A DNA stretch of 25,613 nucleotides from Eubacteriaceae bacterium (GCA_003446375.1 DMAW01000182.1:1-25613), one strand, 5' to 3'. Counted from the stretch's first letter, positions 16,973 to 25,342 are shown. Program-made: numbers and translations. Notes: generated from the letters alone by a model not told the origin.

Positions 16973-17686
16973 TTTTTTTTCTGTATATTCAGTGAGGGTA
17001 AAAAGAATAAGTCCCAGAATGCTCAAAATTAAAATCCCGGAAAACATGCCGATGTAATCTATCCGCATCATGCTATCCATTATATAATAACCCAGACCGT
17101 ATTGGGAACCGAATGTTTCTGAAAAAAACAAGACGGCAATTCCTGTTCCGAGCGCTATCCTTATTGAAGAAACTAAAACAGGCAAGCTGTACGGCGCAAC
17201 GATATGGATGAAAAGCTGTGGAGTGGATGCCCCCAGAACCTTTAATGGGAAAAAAAGCGAGGGATTAATAACCCTGACAGCATCACGGGTATTCACTAGT
17301 ATCTGAAAGAATATTATCACGAAAATCATAGCAATCTTAGTAACATCGCCTAATCCAAACAATAGCATGAATATTGGAAGGAAAGCGATTTTAGGGACAG
17401 GATAAAGAATATATATTATCGGGGATATAAGATTATCTAATTTTTTGAAATATCCAAGGACAATTCCTAAAGGCCAAGCTATTGAAGCTGCTAAAGTTAT
17501 TCCAAGGAAGATTCTCTTTAAACTGTATAAGCAATGGATTGAAAGGTCACCGGAAAAGTTGATTACAGTATTTTTTATTACAGGGTATGGAGCAGGCAGC
17601 ATATTTTTGGAGATCATTATGCTTGAAAAATGCCATGAAAGAAGGATTAATATGGCAGAAGCACAAATTTTAATACAATTTTTCAT
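16958..17686 (-). CDS. ABC transporter permease, SsuC/TauC-like
   Basis: Membrane subunit of a nitrate/sulfonate/taurine-type importer. The 242 residues have about six hydrophobic helices and the permease-ATPase coupling (EAA-type) loop around PLKVLGASTPQLFIHIVAPYSLP. It overlaps the ATPase gene by 17 bases and is the last gene of the eight-gene - strand operon. No substrate-binding protein gene is present in the window. The family covers sulfonates, nitrate, thiamine precursors and other small molecules, so the name gives no substrate. Its place after ubiX suggests, as inference only, uptake of a quinone-related aromatic acid. Confidence 0.88.
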   Translation of the reverse strand: MKNCIKICASAILILLSWHFSSIMISKNMLPAPYPVIKNTVINFSGDLSIHCLYSLKRIFLGITLAASIAWPLGIVLGYFKKLDNLISPIIYILYPVPKIAFLPIFMLLFGLGDVTKIAMIFVIIFFQILVNTRDAVRVINPSLFFPLKVLGASTPQLFIHIVAPYSLPVLVSSIRIALGTGIAVLFFSETFGSQYGLGYYIMDSMMRIDYIGMFSGILILSILGLILFTLTEYTEKKLTNK

Positions 17687-18413
17687 TGATGTTTTCTCCT
17701 TTTATAAGTGATGAGATCTGGTTATAAAAATATTCGTAATTATTTTCAGATTTTTTGAGACCTTTTGCAATATTGTCAAACTGTAAGCATTTGTCGTGAG
17801 TTAAAATAACTATGGTATCTGCCAGATATATAGCCTCATCCAAATCGTGGGTTATTAAAAGAGTAGTGGGCTTGAATTTTTTATGCAAAGATAAGAAAAG
17901 CTCGTAAGCTGCTAATTTGCTAAATGTATCAAGGGATGAAAAAGCTTCATCCATAAGCAGTATGTCTGGATTTAATATCATTCCTCTAGCTAGGGATACT
18001 CGTTGTTTTTCCCCTCCGCTTAAATTGGCAGGATATCTGTTTGTTATATTAGAAATACCTAATTTATTAACTATTTCCAAGTAATGAGTCTGATCTGTCT
18101 GGATTTTTTTTATTTTGCACGGTAGAACTATGTTGCCCTTTACCTTAAGCCATGAATAGAGTCCATGGTCTTGAGGAACGTAACCTATGTTTAAAGCTCT
18201 GTTATCTAATTTTTTTCCGTTTAGACTTATGTGGCCGGAGGATGCCTTGAGGATTTGACCAATGGTTTTTAGCAAGGTGGACTTTCCGATTCCGGAAACC
18301 CCGGTTACGCAGATTATAGAACCTGACTTTGAGGAAAAGGCTACGTTTTTAAGTATGTGAGATGAGTCGATTTCGACATTTAAATTTTCTACTTCGAAAA
18401 GATATTCATTCAT
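17670..18413 (-). CDS. ABC transporter ATP-binding protein, SsuB/TauB-like
   Basis: ATPase partner of the following permease. I chose the ATG at 18413, giving 247 residues that open MNEYLFEVENLNVEI; a longer frame to 18464 would run far into ubiX and adds a non-homologous-looking tail. The start lies one base after the ubiX stop, with GGGGGC as a weak ribosome binding site, so translation is probably coupled. Motifs are Walker A (GVSGIGKSTLL), Q-loop (VPQDHGLYSW), signature (LSGGEKQRVSLARG), Walker B (ILLMDEAFSSLD) and H-loop (LLITHDLDEAI). Confidence 0.9.
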   Translation of the reverse strand: MNEYLFEVENLNVEIDSSHILKNVAFSSKSGSIICVTGVSGIGKSTLLKTIGQILKASSGHISLNGKKLDNRALNIGYVPQDHGLYSWLKVKGNIVLPCKIKKIQTDQTHYLEIVNKLGISNITNRYPANLSGGEKQRVSLARGMILNPDILLMDEAFSSLDTFSKLAAYELFLSLHKKFKPTTLLITHDLDEAIYLADTIVILTHDKCLQFDNIAKGLKKSENNYEYFYNQISSLIKGENINEKLY

Positions 18414-18414
18414 T

Positions 18415-18987
18415 TTAACGCCCCCAGCGTATAGTGTGTTCATTATCGATGTCCAATAAATCAAGCACCCTGGAACAGTGATGATCTATTATATCCGTCA
18501 AGGTTTTGGGGAAATTATAAAATCCCGGGCTTATCGGAGCTATACAGGCACCTGAATCGTTTAGGGCAAGCATATTTTTTAAATGTATCGAGTTATAAGG
18601 ACTTTCTCTGGGGCAGATGATGAGCTTCCTTTTTTCTTTGAGACATACGTCTGCAGACCTGACGATTAGATTGTCGGAGGATCCTCCGGCAATTTTCCCT
18701 AAAGTACCCATTGAACATGGAATAATGATCATCCCATCTGTCTTAAATGAACCGCTGGCTACAGGTGAAAAAAAGTTGTCTTCGGATTCGACATGAAGGT
18801 TTTGTGAATAATTAAAACCATCGATGAAGTTGCCGTAAGGAATATTTAATTCGTGAGATATTACTTGACTGCCTGTTTTTGAAACTATCAGATGCACATC
18901 ATGTCCTATGTCCAATAAAATATCAATAATTCTTTTGCCGTAGATGCTTCCGGAAGCTCCGGTTATTGCGATAATATATTTTGACAT
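18415..18987 (-). CDS. ubiX: UbiX family flavin prenyltransferase
   Basis: Makes prenylated FMN from FMN and dimethylallyl phosphate; prFMN is the cofactor of UbiD decarboxylases. The 190 residues show the flavoprotein start ITGASGSIYGKR, the MIIIPCSMGTLGKIAGGSSDNLI block and LIICPRESPYNSIHLKNML, all typical of UbiX/Pad1. The start codon overlaps the ubiA stop (TGATG) and GAGGAGGA precedes it. Being in the same operon as ubiD, it most likely supplies that enzyme. By context it may be the MqnM-type member. Confidence 0.94.
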   Translation of the reverse strand: MSKYIIAITGASGSIYGKRIIDILLDIGHDVHLIVSKTGSQVISHELNIPYGNFIDGFNYSQNLHVESEDNFFSPVASGSFKTDGMIIIPCSMGTLGKIAGGSSDNLIVRSADVCLKEKRKLIICPRESPYNSIHLKNMLALNDSGACIAPISPGFYNFPKTLTDIIDHHCSRVLDLLDIDNEHTIRWGR

Positions 18988-19856
18988 CAGAATCCTCCTC
19001 TAAGCCAAAAATCCAAAAATGAAAACAAGAAAAAAGTAACGCTTACAATTTGGTTGATATGATAACTTGCCCAGTTCATCAATTTGACGTTTCCAGGTCG
19101 CACTAGCTTATGTTCTATAGCAAACAGCAATGCTATAACTAGCAGTCCGGCAAGATAAATATATCCATTATTTAAAACAAAGTAAATCAAAAAAAGAATC
19201 ATCCATGAAATGATATGAAAGAAAGCTGCAATCTTTAAGCTGTTTTCGTATCCAAAATATGCAGGGATTGAATACAGCCCTTCTTTTCGATCAAAAGAAA
19301 TATCTTGTGTTCCATAAAGCACATCAAAGCCGCCAATCCAAAAGGCCACGGCAGCCGATATTAAAAAAGGCTCATATGATAGACTGCCGGTAACTGCTAT
19401 CCAGGCACCAAAGGGCGCACCGGCACAAGTCATTCCTAAAATCAAATGACATGCCCATGTAAAGCGTTTGGTATAAGAATAAGCTATAAACAAGGTTAAG
19501 GCAACAGGAGATAAGTAAAAGCAAAGCGGATTTATCATATAAGCAGCAACTATAAATACAATGAATAAAATTATTGAAAGAAGCAGAGCTTCTTTTTCAC
19601 TTACGATTTTTTGAGGTATGTGCCGGTGTGCCACTCTTGGATTTTTCTTATCGTAAGATGCATCTATTACCCGGTTGATGGCATTTGCTCCGTTTCGTCC
19701 TGCAAGCAGAGCGATAAGTATAAGTGCTATCAAGCGAGGTTGCGGGAAACCGTCTGCAGCCCAAATCATTGCAATCAACGCAAAGGGAAGCGAAAACAAA
19801 CTGTGGGAGAACATTACCAGTTCTCCATAAGATCTGATTTTATTTTTTAAAGCCAT
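18987..19856 (-). CDS. UbiA family prenyltransferase (MqnP-like)
   Basis: Membrane enzyme that attaches a polyprenyl tail to an aromatic acceptor. I chose the ATG at 19856 with AAAGGTGGG upstream, giving 289 residues. A TTG 21 bases upstream is in frame, but the ribosome binding site lies inside that extension. About eight or nine helices are visible. The two Asp-rich motifs are NRVIDASYDKKNPR and YGTQDISFDRKEGLYSIP. The second, with its LYGTQD/FDxKxGLYSIP pattern, resembles the 4-hydroxybenzoate-type or MqnP subgroup more than MenA/DmkA. The acceptor is likely a hydroxylated aryl acid whose carboxyl group is then removed by UbiD. The gene overlaps the end of ubiD by 17 bases. Confidence 0.88.
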   Translation of the reverse strand: MALKNKIRSYGELVMFSHSLFSLPFALIAMIWAADGFPQPRLIALILIALLAGRNGANAINRVIDASYDKKNPRVAHRHIPQKIVSEKEALLLSIILFIVFIVAAYMINPLCFYLSPVALTLFIAYSYTKRFTWACHLILGMTCAGAPFGAWIAVTGSLSYEPFLISAAVAFWIGGFDVLYGTQDISFDRKEGLYSIPAYFGYENSLKIAAFFHIISWMILFLIYFVLNNGYIYLAGLLVIALLFAIEHKLVRPGNVKLMNWASYHINQIVSVTFFLFSFLDFWLRGGF

Positions 19857-21285
19857 ATTCTGCCCACCTTTTATCAACCATATTTTTGATATCGGCGCTC
19901 ATGGTAATATCATCAGGCCATTCTCGATCATAGCCTTCGCTTTTAAGCTTTTTAGTAGCATCGATGCCAAGACGGTTGCCGTAAAAAGGCGTATTAGAAG
20001 AGTGGTCGAGTGCATCCAAAGGTCCTTCAGAAACCATCAGGTCTCTTTTGGCGTCGATGTTGTTGAATACTTTCCACATGACTTCAGATAGGTTTTGCAC
20101 ATCAACGGTAGCGTCTACTACAATTATCATTTTAGTATACATCATTTGTCCTAAGCCCCATAAAGAATTCATAACCTTAAAGGCGTGCTTAGGATATGAC
20201 TTATCAATCGATACGATAGCACAGTTGTGAAATACGCCTTCCAAGGGTAAATTGATATCTGTGATTTCAGGGATCAGCATCTTGATCAATGGAAAAAATA
20301 TTTTTTCTGTCGCTTTTGCAATATAACAGTCTTCCATGGGAGGTTGTCCTACGATGGTTGCAGGATAAACAGGGTTTTTCTTTCTGGTTATCTTCTCTAC
20401 GTGGAACACTGGGTACATATCTTCAAGAGAGTAGTATCCCGTATGATCTCCAAAAGGACCTTCTTTTCTTAACTCGCCGATCTCGACGTAGCCTTCCAAG
20501 ATAAACTCGGCACAAGCAGGGACATTGATGTCGGAGGTGATTGCTTTTACCGTTTCCACAGGAGCTTTGCGTAAAAATCCCGCAAAAACCATTTCATCGA
20601 TCATCTTAGGCAAAGGGGCAGTAGCTGCGTAAATCAAGGATGGGTCACACCCTAATGCCACACAAACAGGCATGCGTTTCAGCCCGAGCTTTTTATGGTT
20701 TTCATAGATTTCCTTGCCGTCTTTATGGAGATGCCAATGCATGCCTGTAGTTTTATTGTCGTATTTTTGGAGCCTATACATGCCCATATTCTGTGTACCG
20801 TTTATTGGATCCTTGGTAATGACCAAGGGAAGGGTTATAAAAGGACCGCCATCTTTAGGCCAACAAGTGAGTATAGGCAGGGTATCCAAATCAGCATCCT
20901 CTATAACTTCCTGACAGGACGCATTTTTGACCTTTTTCGGAAAAATAAAAGGCAAGGGAGCTAATTTAGGAATTGCTTTTATTTTTCCCAAGAGGCTGGA
21001 GTATTGGTCTAATTTTATAAGATTTTCAATTTCATCTGCTATGTCCTTGATATCTTTGACTCCCAAGGCCATAGCCATTCTTTCATATGTTCCCATGGAA
21101 TTTATTAAAAGAGGATATTTTGAATTCTTGACATTTTCGAAAAGTAGCGCAGGTCCATATGACTTGGATACCCTATCAGTTATTTCTGTGATTTCCAAAT
21201 AAGGATCTACTTCTTTTTTTATTCTTTTCAGTTCACCTTTTTTATCTAAAGCCTTAATAAATTCTTGAAGATCTTTATAATACAT
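19840..21285 (-). CDS. UbiD family decarboxylase (MqnL-like)
   Basis: prFMN-dependent decarboxylase of a prenylated aromatic acid. The 481 residues include the active-site arginine in NMGMYRLQ and the acidic pair in KEGPFGDHTGYY, with Glu and Asp five residues apart, as in bacterial UbiD proteins. The segment GMHWHLHKDG is also typical. UbiD of ubiquinone synthesis and MqnL of the futalosine menaquinone route are close relatives; the anaerobic Gram-positive context favours the menaquinone role. AAGGAGGA precedes the ATG, and the gene is 17 bases after the polyprenyl synthase. Confidence 0.92.
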   Translation of the reverse strand: MYYKDLQEFIKALDKKGELKRIKKEVDPYLEITEITDRVSKSYGPALLFENVKNSKYPLLINSMGTYERMAMALGVKDIKDIADEIENLIKLDQYSSLLGKIKAIPKLAPLPFIFPKKVKNASCQEVIEDADLDTLPILTCWPKDGGPFITLPLVITKDPINGTQNMGMYRLQKYDNKTTGMHWHLHKDGKEIYENHKKLGLKRMPVCVALGCDPSLIYAATAPLPKMIDEMVFAGFLRKAPVETVKAITSDINVPACAEFILEGYVEIGELRKEGPFGDHTGYYSLEDMYPVFHVEKITRKKNPVYPATIVGQPPMEDCYIAKATEKIFFPLIKMLIPEITDINLPLEGVFHNCAIVSIDKSYPKHAFKVMNSLWGLGQMMYTKMIIVVDATVDVQNLSEVMWKVFNNIDAKRDLMVSEGPLDALDHSSNTPFYGNRLGIDATKKLKSEGYDREWPDDITMSADIKNMVDKRWAEYGFKK

Positions 21286-21302
21286 CTAATCCTCCTTGGT
21301 GT

Positions 21303-22268
21303 TTAGTAGTTTCTGTAAAGCATCTGCTTGATGATATCTTCCAGTATCCGCCTGTTTTCTGTGTCGGGCAATTTGGAAATATAGCTAAATGCTTTGGATG
21401 TGTATTTCTTTGCAAGTTTTCTTGCTTCGTCTAATCCATCATTGGTTTTGACCATGCTATGGATAGTATTCATGTCTTCTTCATTGAAATCAGTTGTTTC
21501 TAAAAGTTTTCTTAATTCTTGACTTTTATCATTGTTAAGAGCGTATATCACTGGCAAAGTCAGATACCCTTGTTTTAAATCGTTCATAGTACTCTTTTTA
21601 ATGATTTTATTATCGGAATAATCCAGGCAATCGTCTATAATCTGAAATGCCATGCCGATCAAATAGCCAATTCGAGTCAGTATTTTAACGTGTCTTTCTG
21701 AAAGGTTGCTTTCTAAAGCGCCAATATGAAAACTCATGGCAAATAATGCAGCCGTTTTGCCAGAGATGATCTTCAAATAGCTGAAAATACCGTTATCGTA
21801 TTTGTAACGCAAACTGTACTGTTTTAATTCTCCTTTGCAGATGCTGAGTATGGCTCCCGCAAGTTTTTCCATGGTCTTCGTATCAAAGTTGGAAGATATC
21901 AAAGTAAAGCATTTGGCAAAAAGATAGTCGCCGATAAAAACAGCGCTATCTTTGCCATATTTGCTTTGTACGCTCTCAACGCCTCTCCTTAACTTGGCTT
22001 CATCTATAATATCGTCATGTACAAGCGTAGCTATATGAAGCATTTCAATAACAGCTGCTAATCTTATTATTTTATCTTTATCATAAGAGCCAAATTCGGC
22101 AGAAAGGAGTAAAAAAGCAGGTCTTAGCATTTTGCCGCCGGATGTTAATGCCCCGGATATGGCTTTGGTGATAAAATCATCTGAGTCGTTGGTTGTATCT
22201 ATAATTAACTGAGTCACTTCACTCAAGGTGTTTCCTATATAAGGGTATTTTTTCCAAATTTTATTCAT
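21303..22268 (-). CDS. trans-Polyprenyl diphosphate synthase (HepT/DmkB-like)
   Basis: Condenses isopentenyl diphosphate into a long allylic chain, the likely tail donor for the UbiA-type enzyme. The 321 residues have GGKMLRP, the first Asp-rich motif DDIID (D85, D86, D89) and the second motif IDDCLD. A small residue (Ala80) five positions before the first motif argues for a long product rather than farnesyl diphosphate; the exact chain length cannot be read. It follows the Gx-transporter/HepS-like gene by 6 bases, a pairing common in Firmicutes. In the Listeria electron transfer locus the equivalent is DmkB. Confidence 0.93.
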   Translation of the reverse strand: MNKIWKKYPYIGNTLSEVTQLIIDTTNDSDDFITKAISGALTSGGKMLRPAFLLLSAEFGSYDKDKIIRLAAVIEMLHIATLVHDDIIDEAKLRRGVESVQSKYGKDSAVFIGDYLFAKCFTLISSNFDTKTMEKLAGAILSICKGELKQYSLRYKYDNGIFSYLKIISGKTAALFAMSFHIGALESNLSERHVKILTRIGYLIGMAFQIIDDCLDYSDNKIIKKSTMNDLKQGYLTLPVIYALNNDKSQELRKLLETTDFNEEDMNTIHSMVKTNDGLDEARKLAKKYTSKAFSYISKLPDTENRRILEDIIKQMLYRNY

Positions 22269-22274
22269 CGCTGA

Positions 22275-22796
22275 TCACCTGTTATTTTTGTAGTTGAAAT
22301 TGTTTTTTGATAAGTATTTGAGAAGATAATTAGAAACCAATCCTACAAACAAACCTGTTGGAATGGCTATTATAAACAGGTATGGAAGCAGTATTGCAAG
22401 TTTAGCATTAGATAAGATTAACATGGCTATTCCCAACTGACCTAGATTGTGAAATACAGATCCTACTATGCTGATGCTGACTAAGCTAAGGCTAGTGCCA
22501 AATAGCTTCATGACAATATACATGGCTAAAAAGCTTAGTATTCCTCCGGTAAGGGAATATATAATAGAAGCCATATTGCCAAACAGCAGACCTGTCAGAA
22601 GGGTTCGGGTTACTACTATCAACAGGCAACTTTTGAAATCAAGAGTTGACAAAGCAATTACTGTTGCGATGTTTGCCAAACCCAACTTTGCCCCCTGTAT
22701 GGGAATTGCAGGAAGCATAGATTCAATGTAACTTAATATCATGGCTTGTGTAACGAGCATAGATATGTATACGAGTTTTTTTGTATTGTTTTTCAT
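22275..22796 (-). CDS. Gx transporter / heptaprenyl diphosphate synthase component I-like membrane protein (EetB-like)
   Basis: I chose the ATG at 22796 with GGAG six bases upstream (173 residues); a TTG four codons earlier lies on the ribosome binding site itself. The protein is strongly hydrophobic with about five helices. The block ESMLPAIPIQGAKLGLANI near the N-terminus and the TLLTGLLFG segment fit the family annotated Hpre_diP_synt_I or Gx transporter, which is topologically like ECF S-components. In Listeria, from memory, the neighbour of Ndh2 and the NusG-II protein in the electron transfer locus (EetB) belongs here. The old name as a synthase subunit is doubtful, and its biochemical role is unknown. 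Confidence 0.82.
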   Translation of the reverse strand: MKNNTKKLVYISMLVTQAMILSYIESMLPAIPIQGAKLGLANIATVIALSTLDFKSCLLIVVTRTLLTGLLFGNMASIIYSLTGGILSFLAMYIVMKLFGTSLSLVSISIVGSVFHNLGQLGIAMLILSNAKLAILLPYLFIIAIPTGLFVGLVSNYLLKYLSKNNFNYKNNR

Positions 22797-22809
22797 TTTT
22801 GGCTCCAAT

Positions 22810-23157
22810 TCAATCGTTTCTTGTTACTTCCACGATAACTTTATTAGGAAGACAGACTATCATTTCACCGTTTTCATCAGCAGGCATAGTCTCAACACAT
22901 ATCTGGTCAGGACAGGTAGCTTCAGATATCTTAACAATACCGTTTTCTATAATCACCACATTGACATTTCCATTTTGCTCTACCCGAATTTCTTCATTTG
23001 TATCCTCCGTTAAAGGCAATTCCTTAAATACATTTCCGTCTATGGTTATGACTACTTTAAGATCGGCTGAATTATTGCTGTATAAATAGGAGAACAACAA
23101 TCCAAAAGCAGCAATAATCACTACTATTGCAATTAAGACAAGGTCTTTCTTTTTCAT
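22810..23157 (-). CDS. NusG domain II-containing membrane-anchored protein (EetA-like)
   Basis: A 115-residue protein with one N-terminal helix (about residues 6-26, after MKKKD) and a small domain predicted outside the cell. Three cysteines sit in the family pattern: C82 and C87 (TCPDQICV) and C102 (VCLPNKV). This is the DUF1312/NusG_II pattern; despite the name it is not a transcription factor. The exported cysteines could bind metal or form a disulfide. It is the first gene of the eight-gene operon, with AGAGGTGACTT before the ATG, and is followed after 1 base of spacing by the upstream TTG of the Gx-type gene (13 bases before the preferred ATG). In Listeria the like-placed protein is EetA, whose function is not settled. 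Confidence 0.85.
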   Translation of the reverse strand: MKKKDLVLIAIVVIIAAFGLLFSYLYSNNSADLKVVITIDGNVFKELPLTEDTNEEIRVEQNGNVNVVIIENGIVKISEATCPDQICVETMPADENGEMIVCLPNKVIVEVTRND

Positions 23158-23193
23158 AAGTCACCTCTTTTAAGACATTACATATATTTTATT

Positions 23194-23230
23194 AAAAATA
23201 TCCTTCCCCGTAAAGAAGAAGGATATTTTT
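23194..23230 (-). terminator. Terminator of ndh
   Basis: A perfect 13-bp stem (23194-23206 with 23218-23230) with an 11-base loop starts six bases after the ndh stop on the - strand, followed by a five-T run and AATAAAAT. No convincing promoter fits in the 36 bases between it and the next gene, so the eight-gene operon may depend on partial read-through or on a promoter overlapping the hairpin. Confidence 0.8.
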
Positions 23231-23236
23231 TTTCAA

Positions 23237-25240
23237 TTATTCAAAATAATCAAAGTAGAGATAAGATTTCTTTGCGAATTTGGTCTTGGACCAAATGGAT
23301 TTAATCTTTGGCAAGACATAATAATCCAAACCAAAAGCGCTGCCTGAACCTTGAATCAATGCAAATGCCGCTACGATATACCAAATCATGGTTGAGTCAG
23401 CCATTCCGGTAAATATGATTCCTATGCCCATACCAATGCTTGCAGCTGAACTAAGGAATGTAAACAATCCGGCAATCAAGCAAAGTCCAATCAAGATCTC
23501 AGCAATTACCATTATGGATTGAACAGGAACCTCAATAGGAGCCATCCATTTATTCATTATATCCAGCATGAATTCAGGAGCTTTCATTAAGGAATCACCA
23601 TACCCAGAGGGTTTGTGGTCTACTGCCCATTGTATTATGCCAGGAAGATCGAGAGCTTCAGCAACTTCAGCAGCGCCTTCGGTAGCGCCTTCAGCTTCAG
23701 TGGCCCAAGTTCCGCTATCGGACAAAGGAGTGGCATATACATTTGCTCCATTTGCAGATGCCTCAATAATTCCTTGGGAAAAAGATTCAGTTGCAGCAGA
23801 ACCTCCATCTGTTCCTCCGGAGCCGCCATTGGTGTTGTAACCGGCGATGGCGTTCATCATATTGATGACCATGGGTTTTTCTAACCAGCCTTCTGCAATT
23901 TTAACGACACCTTCCACAAGCCACATATATCCTAGCCAGAGTCGAAGAGGGAGCTTCCAAAAATTCTTTGATGAGGTTGAAAAATGACCACCGACAAATG
24001 AGCGTCTGTTTTTTATATGGAAAAATTCATGTCTAGCATAATTCCAAATCTGTCTCAAGCCACCTACCATGAACTGGTAATAAACATTGACCATATGCTT
24101 TATAAACTGCGCGAAAAATCCCGAAGTTTTAAATCCTGTGTCAGCTACCGCATATCTTGAACCAACAGAAACCATGAAACCATGGTACTTTTGCGTGTGC
24201 TTGTGAAGATCTTTTCCTTGTATCAGTGCAGCTACATTTAATGCTGCAGTATGTGCAGACTGTTCCGCAGCTTCAACTATCTGAGGCATAGGACCGTCTT
24301 CTTCGGTTATGTAGCAAGCGCTGTCGCCAACTATGAATACGTTGTTCAATACTTCGCCGTCCATATATGGCTGCATATAATCATTTACATTCACTCTGTC
24401 GCATCGTCCCATATCAAGGCTTAAGCTGGAGGTGAATTTGGTGTTTTTAATTCCTGCAGTCCAAATAAGCGTATACGATGGGATTTTGGTTCCGTCCTTT
24501 AAAGTGAAAGAATCATTTGCTATGTTTACTATTGGTGCATTTTTGAGAAGCTGCACTCCTAATTTTTTGTAGCGTTTTTCTACTTTAGCAACTTGAGCAT
24601 CGCTTTCAAGCATATTTAAGATACGATCCATGGCTTCTATATTATATATAGTAACCTCATTTACATTTACGCCGTGTTTTTTTGCCAAGTGAATTTTTGC
24701 TTCTCCTAATTCACCGACCATTTCAACTCCTGTAAATCCGCCCCCGCAGACAGCAAAAGTCAAAAGTTTTTTTCTTTCACTTTCATCAGGTTCGCAAGAA
24801 GCTTTGATAAACATATTTTCAATATGCTCTCTTAAGTTTACTGCATCTTCATAAGACCAAAGTGTATGTGAGTTTTCCGCTGCACCTTCTATACCAAAAA
24901 AGTTTGGCTCGTTTCCAGTACCCATTATTAGGTAGTCAAAAGGATACACATTGTTTTCAGAAGATAATTGCTTGTTTGCAAGATCAAACTTGGTTATTTC
25001 ATCGACGACGACATTTACCTTTCGACCTGCGAATATTTTCTTAAGATCGATCTTAACAGAATCAGGCTCAGTCCTGTGGCCGGCAACTTCGTGAAGTTCC
25101 GTCATCAAAGTATGAAAGTTGTGCCTGTCTATAACTGTGATCTCTACGTTTTCATCATTCTTGAAGATCTTATGGAGCGTTTTTCCGGCTTTTACTCCGG
25201 CATAACTTCCTCCAAGAATGAGAACTTGTTTCCTTGACAT
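23237..25240 (-). CDS. ndh: Type II NADH dehydrogenase fused to a DoxX-like membrane domain (Ndh2-type)
   Basis: Oxidises NADH on FAD and passes electrons to a quinone without pumping protons. I chose the ATG at 25240, six bases from AAGGAGG, giving 667 residues; the open frame further upstream is non-coding by composition. Residues 1-400 are a classical NDH-2: FAD motif VLILGGSYAGVKAG (6-19), NADH motif VCGGGFTGVE (164-173), and IVGDSACY (303-310) in the FAD C-terminal motif. Residues 432-454 and 568-640 look like DoxX-type helices. Between them lies a roughly 110-residue Gly/Ser/Ala/Glu-rich insert (about 467-530 most biased). Standard NDH-2 enzymes are about 400-450 residues. The Listeria Ndh2 used for extracellular electron transfer also carries an extra membrane C-terminus. 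Single-gene unit with its own promoter and terminator. Confidence 0.92.
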   Translation of the reverse strand: MSRKQVLILGGSYAGVKAGKTLHKIFKNDENVEITVIDRHNFHTLMTELHEVAGHRTEPDSVKIDLKKIFAGRKVNVVVDEITKFDLANKQLSSENNVYPFDYLIMGTGNEPNFFGIEGAAENSHTLWSYEDAVNLREHIENMFIKASCEPDESERKKLLTFAVCGGGFTGVEMVGELGEAKIHLAKKHGVNVNEVTIYNIEAMDRILNMLESDAQVAKVEKRYKKLGVQLLKNAPIVNIANDSFTLKDGTKIPSYTLIWTAGIKNTKFTSSLSLDMGRCDRVNVNDYMQPYMDGEVLNNVFIVGDSACYITEEDGPMPQIVEAAEQSAHTAALNVAALIQGKDLHKHTQKYHGFMVSVGSRYAVADTGFKTSGFFAQFIKHMVNVYYQFMVGGLRQIWNYARHEFFHIKNRRSFVGGHFSTSSKNFWKLPLRLWLGYMWLVEGVVKIAEGWLEKPMVINMMNAIAGYNTNGGSGGTDGGSAATESFSQGIIEASANGANVYATPLSDSGTWATEAEGATEGAAEVAEALDLPGIIQWAVDHKPSGYGDSLMKAPEFMLDIMNKWMAPIEVPVQSIMVIAEILIGLCLIAGLFTFLSSAASIGMGIGIIFTGMADSTMIWYIVAAFALIQGSGSAFGLDYYVLPKIKSIWSKTKFAKKSYLYFDYFE

Positions 25241-25342
25241 AGTTTTCCTCCTTGTAAAAACAATTTGTTTATTGAAATAAAATGTGAAAATAATTGCCCA
25301 TATGAAATTTAAGTACAAGCAAAATATGATTCGCACATACAT

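Noticed and set aside
23568..23884. Two long + strand open frames opposite ndh
   Set aside because: They lie exactly over the Ala/Gly/Ser-rich insert of the NDH-2 gene, whose biased codons remove stops on the other strand. No ribosome binding site or recognisable protein was seen.
25241..25342. N-terminal extension of ndh upstream of the ATG at 25240
   Set aside because: The extension runs over the AAGGAGG site and most of the leader, and NDH-2 proteins begin just before the FAD motif, as the chosen start does.
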